DNA from: a virus
DNA length: 27,402 nucleotides
Direction: 5' to 3' (one strand)
IMG/VR virus record: IMGVR_UViG_3300008113_000507
Coordinates: 1 to 27,402 of that record
Below are positions 13,586 through 21,083 of this stretch, one piece after another. The first letter of the stretch is position 1, and each line of letters begins with the position of its first letter. The notes under the pieces were generated by a model. The model was not told the DNA's origin and did no database searches. It saw only the letters and a program-made list of their open reading frames with translations. Made by a program: the position numbers and the translations under genes.

Positions 13586-13755
13586 TTGAAAATTATTTTC
13601 GACTCAATTTTTCGTTGATGCAGTATCATAAATACTCATTGACGGAAATAGAAAATATGATACCTTGGGAAAGAGACATTTACGTTGAACTTCTCAAGCA
13701 ACATTTAGAAGAAGAAGAGTACAAACAGCAGGCACAACAAAGTAATGGCTGGTAA
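13579..13755 (+). CDS. gp51-position ORF, probable frameshift extension of gp26
   Basis: A 58-aa ORF beginning MDLENYFRLNFSLMQYHKYS, then LTEIENMIPWERDIYVELL and a Glu/Gln-rich coiled end. It starts 11 bases after the gp26 stop, has no Shine-Dalgarno, and its ATG lies in the loop of a small hairpin. It is in the -1 frame of gp26 and open back to the slippery site. In T4, gene 51 (hub assembly) is next to gene 26, so it may be a short gp51 counterpart. Helix-rich extensions with EIExMxPWER-type motifs also occur in tail-assembly chaperones. It overlaps the next gene by 11 bases. Confidence 0.72.
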   Translation: MDLENYFRLNFSLMQYHKYSLTEIENMIPWERDIYVELLKQHLEEEEYKQQAQQSNGW

Positions 13756-16309
13756 TCCTACCTCAACACGACCAAAAATAACGTCAAGTAGTTTTGGATT
13801 ATCGACTGCTGGTGAAAGATTGGGTGGAAAATATAAAACCATAAAAATTTCTTCTCCGGAAAAGGCAACATCAAATAGTCTCAATAATATTAATAAGACT
13901 CTTGATTCTATTTTAAATACACTTTCAGGTCTTAATAAACAAAGTCTAAGAGAAAGTGAACTTTCTCGAAGAGAATCTGAAAAGAAAAAAAGACAAAGTA
14001 GAGAACAGGGGTTAGAGTCAAAGACTTTTGATGGAATAAAAAAAGCACTATCAGTAATTACAAAACCATTTGAATCTATCTTTGATAAGATATGGAATTT
14101 TCTTTATTATACTATACTTGGAAAGATAGGAATTAAATTAATTGATTGGTTTGCAGATCCGAAAAATCAGGGTAAAGTTAAATCTCTAATTCGATTTGTA
14201 ACTGATTGGTGGCCTGCTTTACTTGGTGGATATATTTTATTTGGAACTACGTTTGGAAGGTTAATTCGTTCTACCACCGGGATGGTAGGTAGATTTATCT
14301 TCCAAATAGGTAGAGTTGCAATTCCTCAACTTTTAAGATTTATATCTTCCAATCCATTAATTGCTGCTGGAGCAGTAACTGGATTGGCTGCCGGTGGTGC
14401 TGAAATGTGGAGGCAGGGTGAAGAAGAAAAACAAATACAAAAGGAAGCAAAGAAACGTAATCTCAAACCACAAGATGTAAAGAGTGAAGTAGAAAAATCA
14501 AAGGCATCACCATTTGCATTATTCGGACAGGGGATGTCTGCTGGATTTTCTGGAGGTGGATTTGCTACCTCTGGATTGATACGTGGTCCTAAAGGGGTAG
14601 ATAAAGTTCCTGCAATGCTTACTGATGGTGAGTTTGTTATGTCTGCGGGGGCAGTTCAGAAATATGGGGTGGATACTCTTGAATCAATGAATGCTGCAGG
14701 GGGTGGAACTAACCAACCTAAAATTATTAATGGTGCTACTTATGCTTATGGTGGAGGAAGTATAGGTGGGGGATCGGAAAAACCTTATTCAGGTCTTCCT
14801 GGAGAAGATTCTGTTGCTAAATTGAGAAAAGATTTTAATAATTTTTTTAAAAACAACGGTGCTGGTCCAAACTTTGATATTGGTAATCCAAGAACCTGGG
14901 GAGGAGGTGGTGGATTTAATATTCCGAACATTCCTGGATTACCTTCGGCTGGAGGTAGTGGATTTAGATTGCCAGGATTGCCGAGAGGAGGTAATATTCC
15001 CGGATTACCATCTGGACTAGGAAGAGATTTTAATAGAGGAAAGAAATATTTAAAAGATACTTACAATCAGATTATAAATGATCCTCGTGTAAAGGAGGGT
15101 GCTGCTGCGGCAAGACAAGTTTACAATAAGGGAGCACAATTTGTTGAAGGTATAAAGAAAAAGGGCATAGAAAAGGGGTATCTAAATGAAAAGGGACAAC
15201 TATCTGGGGCTGCAAAAAATCAAGCAACAAATTTTTTAAGTGATTTACTCCCCAATCTTCCAGGAGTTAATCAGTTAAATAAAAAACTTACAGAAAACTA
15301 TTTAAAGAACATTGGACTTACTAGAGAAAATGCTAAGTATGGAGACATGTCTTCCCAAGCTTTATTAACAGGAAAATCTGGTATTGATAGTGCGTATAAT
15401 ATCGGGCAATTACAACTGAATAAAATGAGTAAAGAAAGTAAGCAAATTTATATGAAAATATTGAAGGAAAAAATGGCATCTGGAACTTTAAAAAGTGGTG
15501 ATGTTATTAATCCTTATAGTAAAGTTAATAAGAGTGATCCTAGATATAGAGAACAAGGAAGTGTTAGATTTTATGTGGATCCAAAAACAGGAAAGGGTTA
15601 TTTACTTGATACTTATGGATTTGATCCTGGAAAAGTTGATTTAGGTGGTCCTGGTTCAGCAGCTGATAAGCAATATAAGGAACAGTTAAAAACCTTTCAA
15701 GATCCAAATAAAAAAATTAAACTTGGTCCTCTTGATATTCCAATTGGAAAAATTGCTAAAAAGTTAGATTTGAGACCAATGCAAGATGCCACAGAGGGAG
15801 GTGGATTACCTCAATACATTCTTGCATTACGAAATAAGATATTTGGTTATGATCCAAGAAAAGAAGGTTCTAAATTAGATCCTAAAAGATTTAAAACCAA
15901 AGCTCAGATTGATGAATTAAAAGAACTTGGTGATCTTAAAAAGTTTGCGGCAAAACAATTAACTCCACAGCAAAAAAAATTGATTGATGAAAAATTAAAA
16001 AAAGAAAAAAGAGAAGAAGAAAAGAAAAAATTTGAAAAGAAAAATCCAGGAGCAATACTCTACAATAAACCGCAAAAAAATACGGGACAGTCATACAAAT
16101 CAAATTTTTCCCGACCAAGAAATGCTGGAGTTCCTCCGGTAAAACCACCAGTAAAACCTGCACCAAAAGTAGTTAGAGTATCTAAACCAATTGGAACTGG
16201 TGGTGGAGGAATAAGTAAGGGTTCTAATAGTCAAAAAGCACCAAGTCCATCACCAAGACATCCAAAGGGAACAGGGACAACTCAAAGGACGACAGGAACT
16301 AAGAGATAA
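13745..16309 (+). CDS. tape-measure-like tail protein (854 aa)
   Basis: A large structural protein, recognised by general tape-measure features. The charged, coiled N-terminal 100 residues are followed by hydrophobic segments at about 155-178 (WWPALLGGYILFGTTFGRL) and 183-218. At about 270-316 is the motif GLIRGPKGVDKVPAMLTDGE, then FVMSAGAVQKYGVDTL, which recurs in many tail tape-measure proteins. Gly/Pro-rich repeats (NIPGLPS, RLPGLPRGG) lie at about 395-425 and the C-terminus is Lys/Pro rich. T4 gp29 is the counterpart by position, though sequence identity is not visible to me. It starts inside the preceding ORF and ends two bases before the next large gene. Confidence 0.68.
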   Translation: MAGNPTSTRPKITSSSFGLSTAGERLGGKYKTIKISSPEKATSNSLNNINKTLDSILNTLSGLNKQSLRESELSRRESEKKKRQSREQGLESKTFDGIKKALSVITKPFESIFDKIWNFLYYTILGKIGIKLIDWFADPKNQGKVKSLIRFVTDWWPALLGGYILFGTTFGRLIRSTTGMVGRFIFQIGRVAIPQLLRFISSNPLIAAGAVTGLAAGGAEMWRQGEEEKQIQKEAKKRNLKPQDVKSEVEKSKASPFALFGQGMSAGFSGGGFATSGLIRGPKGVDKVPAMLTDGEFVMSAGAVQKYGVDTLESMNAAGGGTNQPKIINGATYAYGGGSIGGGSEKPYSGLPGEDSVAKLRKDFNNFFKNNGAGPNFDIGNPRTWGGGGGFNIPNIPGLPSAGGSGFRLPGLPRGGNIPGLPSGLGRDFNRGKKYLKDTYNQIINDPRVKEGAAAARQVYNKGAQFVEGIKKKGIEKGYLNEKGQLSGAAKNQATNFLSDLLPNLPGVNQLNKKLTENYLKNIGLTRENAKYGDMSSQALLTGKSGIDSAYNIGQLQLNKMSKESKQIYMKILKEKMASGTLKSGDVINPYSKVNKSDPRYREQGSVRFYVDPKTGKGYLLDTYGFDPGKVDLGGPGSAADKQYKEQLKTFQDPNKKIKLGPLDIPIGKIAKKLDLRPMQDATEGGGLPQYILALRNKIFGYDPRKEGSKLDPKRFKTKAQIDELKELGDLKKFAAKQLTPQQKKLIDEKLKKEKREEEKKKFEKKNPGAILYNKPQKNTGQSYKSNFSRPRNAGVPPVKPPVKPAPKVVRVSKPIGTGGGGISKGSNSQKAPSPSPRHPKGTGTTQRTTGTKR

Positions 16310-16311
16310 AA

Positions 16312-19296
16312 ATGGCAAATTTAATTCCTACTAAAAAAGGCACTTCCCCTATTGCAAAAGAAAAAATTATAGGAACGTCTTTTCTTAGTTCTAATAAAAA
16401 GGTTATTGGTAGTATTGAGAAAAAAGTAATCAAGATAGATCAACTTTTAAAGGATTCTTTTTTAATAAAGAAAAAAGAAACTGAAATAAAAAGAAAAGGT
16501 AGAGAAAGAGAAACTTTTGAAAAAAGAGAAGGTGAGTTAGAAAAGAAAAAACCAAAAGCAGTAAAGGGATTTAGTCTACCATCATTACCTAAAGTTGGAA
16601 TAGTTGATTGGATAAAGAATTTTATACTGAATACTTTCTTGGGAATTGTTGGTGTTAAATTAGTAGATTTTTTACCAACACTACTTAAGATTCTTCCTGT
16701 AATTGAAAAGGTTTCTAATTTCTTTATAGATGTTGGTGGAAAACTTTTAGATGGATTAGTTACTTTTATTGATTGGGGTTATAAAGCATATGATGCGACT
16801 CGTGGATTTGTTAAAAATATCTTTGGTGAAGGTGGAGTAAAACAGTTCGATCAACTTTCAAGTCTTCTTAATAGGTTTTTAAATCTTGCATTGATTGCAG
16901 GAATGATTGGACTTGGTGGTCGTGGTCCAAGAATCGGTGGTTCAAAAGGTGGTGGAGCAAAACCGAGACCTGGAACGGGAGGAAGGCCAAGAGTAACAAC
17001 ATCGGGTGGTGGTCGTGCTGGTGGAGTTGATGTAAGAAATCCTCTTAGACAAAGACCACAAGTAACTACTGGAGGAAAACCTCAATTTAGACTTCCTGGA
17101 ACTGGACCCAAAATTACTGGAAGTGGTGCCAAGGGTCTTCTTTCTACTGTAAGACCATTTTTAAAAAGAATTCCTTTGCCAGTTGTTGGTGCATTAATTG
17201 ACTTTGGATTATCTGTTGCTCTTGGAGAAAATCCTGGTAGAGCAGCATTTAGAGCAATTGGAGCAGGACTTCTTGGTGCTGTTGGAGCTGCAGCAGGATC
17301 AGTAGTTCCTGTTGCTGGTACTTTTATTGGTGGATTACTTGGAGGAGCAGCAGGAGATGCCGTTGGTGGTGCTTTATATGATGCATTCTTTGGAGGAAAG
17401 ATAAAAAGTAAAGGAGGAAAAACTGTTAAAGCTGCTGGTGGAGGAAAGGCATCAAAACGTGGAAGAGTATCTAGAACTCTTACAAAATCCAGAAAGGCAA
17501 AAAGAACATTATCATTTACTCCAAGAAGAGTAAGACCGGGTGCTTCTATTGGAGGAGCAGATAAAATTCAAAATATTTTCCCAAATCCAGATCAACCAAC
17601 AGGATTTTTTGGGTGGTTAGGAGGTCTTTTTGGTAAAAAACCAGAACCAGTTCCTACAAAAGAAGATAAGAAAGTACAAAAAAGGTCAGTTAACTCCCAA
17701 GAGTTTTTAGCTAGAAGTAATGATATTTTAGGAAAGTCTAATTTCTTTGGTCCATTCTTCACAATTGCAATTAAAACTTTACTAGGACAAAAACCAGATT
17801 CTTTAGATTATAAGAATGTTGGTTCTGGATTAAATTCTTGGATGCAAAATATTTTTAAATCTGGACCTCTTGGATTTGCTGGTGGTGGTGAGGTAGATGC
17901 AAGACAGTTTTTTAGAGGTGAAGATTATACAAATATAATTTCTAAATCAGTTGAAGAATCGGTATCTAAAGAAGTTGATTCTACTTTAAGAGACTTAGCA
18001 AAGGAGATTTCTTTGAGACCTGTTGGTAAAGAAGAAATGATACAAGAGAATATTGAAAAAGCAAAAGAACAACCCGGATTAGAAGTTGGTCCTGAAGGAG
18101 TAAGTGTAAGTGGTGGAAATGCTGACTTTTGGACTCTTGTTGCTATTGCCTCAAGAGAAGATAGTGATCCTCAATCTTGGGCTGATGTAGCACAATCAAT
18201 TTATAATAGAGCAGCAACTGGAATGTATACTGGAGGCAAAAGTATTAAAGGTATTATTACTGCTCCGGGACAGTATGAACCTACCTTCAGTAACCCTAAA
18301 GATTGGAAAGCAATTAGTGACTTAGCATCAGCTGCAAGAGCCTCTGGTAAATCTCAAGCACATCTTCAAAGAGTAGCAGCTGCACTTAAAAATCCTAAAT
18401 TGCAAGCAAATGCTGCAAGTTTTGTTGGTGGTAGAAGTGACTTTATGGGTGAGAGTCAAAAAGGTTCGATGAGACCTGATAGAGGTGATGTTACTCGTGG
18501 ACCTGGAGATAATTATTTTGGTTGGTTTTACAATGCAAAATTAAAAGGACCAGCAAAAGCACCTTCTCTTGGTGATATTAGAATTATGTCGGGTGGAGGT
18601 GGTGTTCTTGGTGGTAAGGGTGGAAATCTTCAGACTGCTAAGCAAATTGCAGAAAGTATGGGACTTTCTTTAACAAGTTATAAGAGAGGTCCTCGATATC
18701 CTGGAGATAGAAGCCTTCATATACAAGGAAGAGCTATGGACTTTTCTAATGATTCTGTGGGAAATGGAACTCCGCAGCAATTGGCATATGCTAAAAAAAT
18801 GGTTTCTGAATATGGTTCGTCTTTAGCACAATTAATTTATACACCTCTTGGTTATGGTATTGCAAATGGTAAAAAGGTTGGTCTTGACTACTGGGGAGAG
18901 GCAACAAATAAACAACATTATCATCACGTTCACGTTGCTTATGAAAAAGGTGGAGCAACTTTAGATGGTCCTCATATGGCAATGATAGGTGAAAAGGGAA
19001 CAGAGTATGTTATTGATGCTGATTCATATGAGTCTACTGAAAAAGTTGCTCCAGGTCTCCTTGATATTCTTAACTACAATGTTAATGACAAGACATCATT
19101 ACAAAAAAATATGCCATCAATCATTGCATCTTTGACAAGATATGCTTCCTATGAGGATGGTTCTTCTCAAGAATTTATAGCAGTTGATGATGAACCATCA
19201 TATCTTAATTCATTTGTTATGGGTGGTGGTTCTTCCTTGATTGTGAGTGGAGGTGGTATAGATAATACAGACTACGAAACTCTGGAGATGTTGTAA
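16312..19296 (+). CDS. tape-measure-like hub protein with SleB and M15-like hydrolase domains
   Basis: A 994-aa tail protein. The N-terminus is charged, then a hydrophobic part near 105-150, a Gly/Arg-rich linker, and a glycine-zipper stretch at about 315-350. Residues about 604-740 resemble SleB-type cell-wall hydrolases: FWTLVAIASREDSD with candidate catalytic E616, then VAQSIYNRAATGM and IITAPGQYEPTF. Residues about 780-880 resemble M15-type peptidases: S801-L-H803-x-x-G-R-A-M-D810 and H869-Y-H-H-V-H874, the usual zinc-site pattern. A MIGEKGTEYVIDADSYE segment, like the tape-measure EKGPE motif, follows. It would locally cut peptidoglycan during injection. Enzymatic activity is inferred. 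Confidence 0.75.
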   Translation: MANLIPTKKGTSPIAKEKIIGTSFLSSNKKVIGSIEKKVIKIDQLLKDSFLIKKKETEIKRKGRERETFEKREGELEKKKPKAVKGFSLPSLPKVGIVDWIKNFILNTFLGIVGVKLVDFLPTLLKILPVIEKVSNFFIDVGGKLLDGLVTFIDWGYKAYDATRGFVKNIFGEGGVKQFDQLSSLLNRFLNLALIAGMIGLGGRGPRIGGSKGGGAKPRPGTGGRPRVTTSGGGRAGGVDVRNPLRQRPQVTTGGKPQFRLPGTGPKITGSGAKGLLSTVRPFLKRIPLPVVGALIDFGLSVALGENPGRAAFRAIGAGLLGAVGAAAGSVVPVAGTFIGGLLGGAAGDAVGGALYDAFFGGKIKSKGGKTVKAAGGGKASKRGRVSRTLTKSRKAKRTLSFTPRRVRPGASIGGADKIQNIFPNPDQPTGFFGWLGGLFGKKPEPVPTKEDKKVQKRSVNSQEFLARSNDILGKSNFFGPFFTIAIKTLLGQKPDSLDYKNVGSGLNSWMQNIFKSGPLGFAGGGEVDARQFFRGEDYTNIISKSVEESVSKEVDSTLRDLAKEISLRPVGKEEMIQENIEKAKEQPGLEVGPEGVSVSGGNADFWTLVAIASREDSDPQSWADVAQSIYNRAATGMYTGGKSIKGIITAPGQYEPTFSNPKDWKAISDLASAARASGKSQAHLQRVAAALKNPKLQANAASFVGGRSDFMGESQKGSMRPDRGDVTRGPGDNYFGWFYNAKLKGPAKAPSLGDIRIMSGGGGVLGGKGGNLQTAKQIAESMGLSLTSYKRGPRYPGDRSLHIQGRAMDFSNDSVGNGTPQQLAYAKKMVSEYGSSLAQLIYTPLGYGIANGKKVGLDYWGEATNKQHYHHVHVAYEKGGATLDGPHMAMIGEKGTEYVIDADSYESTEKVAPGLLDILNYNVNDKTSLQKNMPSIIASLTRYASYEDGSSQEFIAVDDEPSYLNSFVMGGGSSLIVSGGGIDNTDYETLEML

Positions 19297-19299
19297 GGA

Positions 19300-20049
19300 A
19301 TGACATTAGATGCTCTAGCAAAGGCTAATATAACTAAATTTACAATATACCCAAACTCTGGCGGAAAGGAAGCAGATTTTAAAGGAGGTGTTGTTGAATT
19401 AAGTTATTATGAAGATATTATGTCTCCTACTATTCGTATATCGGCAAGTATTATTGATACTGGACGTGCTGCTGCTGGAAATGATGGAACTGGAGGAAAG
19501 ATAACAGCATCTGAATCAATCAAACTAACAGGTATGGAAAAATGTGAAATAGATATGGAGGATGCAGTAGGACAAAAACTTACACTTAAAGATATTAATA
19601 TTAGTTCTAGAGAAAGAATAACTGAAAAATTTAATGATATGGAATTTTTGGAAATAGTTTCCAAAGAATACTTGAAGAATGAAAGTGTTCGTGTAGTTGA
19701 GAGATATGATGGTAAAATTTCAGACTCAGTTCAGAAGATTTTGAAGACAGTTTTACAATCTAATAAAACTTTAGATATTGAAGTTACTGAGAATCAAAGA
19801 TCATTCATTGGTACTACAAAAAAACCTTTCTGGTTTATTACTTGGTTAGGAACTCAATCAATTCCACAAAAAAATCCACAGTCTGCTGGTTACTTTTTCT
19901 GGGAAACACATAAAGGATTTAAATACAAATCCGTTGATACTTTGATGGCACAGACAACATCAACTTCTGGTTCTGGGTCGAAGCAGTTATTCCTGTTGGT
20001 TATACTGGAAAAATTATTAATTACGATTCAAATAATACTTCAGATATGA
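19300..20049 (+). CDS. 27: baseplate hub gp27-like, N-terminal part (frameshifted)
   Basis: Lies between the tape-measure-like genes and gp5, where the gp27 hub trimer is expected. The first ~220 residues look normal: FTIYPNSGGKEADFKGGVVE, MEKCEIDMEDAVGQK, MEFLEIVSKEYLKNE, and FFWETHKGFKYKSVDTLMAQ. After TTSTSGSG the frame turns into low-quality hydrophobic sequence (LFLLVILEKLLITIQIILQ), while the -1 frame reads VEAVIPVGYTGKIINYD and continues into the ORF at 20046. A one-base loss near the GGG at 19975-19977 explains the split. Sequencing error, true mutation and programmed shift are all open. The gp27 name rests mainly on position and size (about 510 aa joined). Confidence 0.65.
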   Translation: MTLDALAKANITKFTIYPNSGGKEADFKGGVVELSYYEDIMSPTIRISASIIDTGRAAAGNDGTGGKITASESIKLTGMEKCEIDMEDAVGQKLTLKDINISSRERITEKFNDMEFLEIVSKEYLKNESVRVVERYDGKISDSVQKILKTVLQSNKTLDIEVTENQRSFIGTTKKPFWFITWLGTQSIPQKNPQSAGYFFWETHKGFKYKSVDTLMAQTTSTSGSGSKQLFLLVILEKLLITIQIILQI

Positions 20050-20831
20050 AGGATAAACTCACAATGGGTGCGTTTAATTCCTCTGTAAATTTATTCAATT
20101 CTTTTGAAAGTTCTTTTGGATGCAATCCACTAGACTTGAAATCACAAGAACCTAATATTAGTTTTTCTGGAACTGAGTTTGGAAAAAATTTAAACTTAGA
20201 TTTTGTTAAAGATCCATCTCGTTTCTTTACTAGCAATGAAGCAATTGGTGGGTTAACAACTGTAGATGAATCAAAAAATTATGATGTTGAAAAATCAAAG
20301 ATACTATCAACATCAACATCTAGATATAATCAAGTCTTTACTGTAAAAGTTAATATTACAATACCAGCTGACTTTAGTTTGGAAGCAGGAGAACTTATTT
20401 TTATTGATGTGCCAGAACAGTCATCAAAACCAAATCCTACTAATAATGAAAGAATGGGTGGTGTGTATATGATTTCTGCACTGTGTCATAAGATAACTCC
20501 TGGTAAAGGCAATGATGGATTTCAAGCAATTACTTCATTAGAACTAGTTCGTGATTCTTATGGAAGAAAACCAAATAGTTCTTCTAGTTCGAGTTCAACC
20601 ACAGGAGCAACTCCAGTCAATTCTCAAATGAGTTCTTCTGAAAAAGGAGTTACTCAGGCAGATATTGCTGAAGGATTATCTGATGAAAATGCACTTATGT
20701 CTCAGCAAGAACAGGTAATAGCACAAACACCTCCAAATGGAACTAAATATGATGATGAAGGATATCCTGCAGATGCTGGTAGTGAGTTTGAGTATAATCC
20801 AGTTACAGGAAGACTTGATCCTAAAGATTAG
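20046..20831 (+). CDS. 27: baseplate hub gp27-like, C-terminal part
   Basis: Continuation of the same protein. The frame is open upstream to about 19938 and reads sensibly from about 19976 (VEAVIPVGYTGKIINYDSNN) before the ATG at 20046, so the ATG is probably not a natural start; no Shine-Dalgarno is present. The body has beta-rich segments (YNQVFTVKVNITIPADFSL, ELIFIDVPEQ, GGVYMISALCHKITPGKG) typical of hub proteins, then a Ser/Gly/Pro-rich flexible tail from about residue 180. It is followed by an AATAAATA element and CP12. Translation of this part alone would depend on an internal start. Confidence 0.62.
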   Translation: MKDKLTMGAFNSSVNLFNSFESSFGCNPLDLKSQEPNISFSGTEFGKNLNLDFVKDPSRFFTSNEAIGGLTTVDESKNYDVEKSKILSTSTSRYNQVFTVKVNITIPADFSLEAGELIFIDVPEQSSKPNPTNNERMGGVYMISALCHKITPGKGNDGFQAITSLELVRDSYGRKPNSSSSSSSTTGATPVNSQMSSSEKGVTQADIAEGLSDENALMSQQEQVIAQTPPNGTKYDDEGYPADAGSEFEYNPVTGRLDPKD

Positions 20832-20832
20832 T

Positions 20833-20840
20833 AATAAATA
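20833..20840 (+). promoter_or_regulatory. late-promoter-like element AATAAATA
   Basis: AATAAATA lies 25 bases upstream of the CP12 ATG (20866), directly after the hub gene stop. It matches T4 TATAAATA except at the first base. The spacing equals that before gp26. Confidence 0.55.
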
Positions 20841-20865
20841 ATAAAAACTATTTTAGTGTGTTCAT

Positions 20866-21081
20866 ATGGACAGAACACTTCAACAACATATTAACGATGA
20901 TAGAGATGAACTGGATAACCCAAATACCAGTGGTCAACGTCGTCGTCACCTAGAAGATGAACTTGATGCTTTAGAACAGTATCAAGTCAATCATCCAGAC
21001 GAAAATCACGATCCAACTTCTTTGGAATTATATTGTGACACTCATCCCGATGCTCTTGAATGTAGAGTTTATGAAGATTAA
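20866..21081 (+). CDS. cp12: CP12-like Calvin-cycle regulator
   Basis: CP12 ties up GAPDH and phosphoribulokinase to switch off the Calvin cycle. The 71-aa product ends with the CP12 signature: TSLELYCDTHPDALECRVYED, with a C-x8-C pair and central Pro. A helical, charged N-terminal part (RRRHLEDELDALEQYQ) precedes it. The N-terminal cysteine pair of plant CP12 is absent, as I remember for cyanophage versions. Together with gnd at the start of the window it fits the idea that cyanophages redirect carbon to the pentose phosphate pathway for nucleotides. Oddly, it sits among baseplate hub genes behind a late-type element. Confidence 0.85.
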   Translation: MDRTLQQHINDDRDELDNPNTSGQRRRHLEDELDALEQYQVNHPDENHDPTSLELYCDTHPDALECRVYED

Positions 21082-21083
21082 TT

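Noticed and set aside
13627-13634. CATAAATA inside the gp51-position ORF
   Set aside because: Encodes His-Lys in a real frame, and the gene start it could serve is 111 bases away, unlike the other sites.
13639-13661. TTGACG ... TATGAT as a promoter before the 13745 gene
   Set aside because: Spacing is only 11 bases, too short for a sigma70-type promoter.
19930-20049. Programmed frameshift in the gp27-like gene
   Set aside because: No X XXY YYZ heptamer in the correct phase near the join; a one-base loss in or beside GGG is simpler. Kept only as a frameshift finding.
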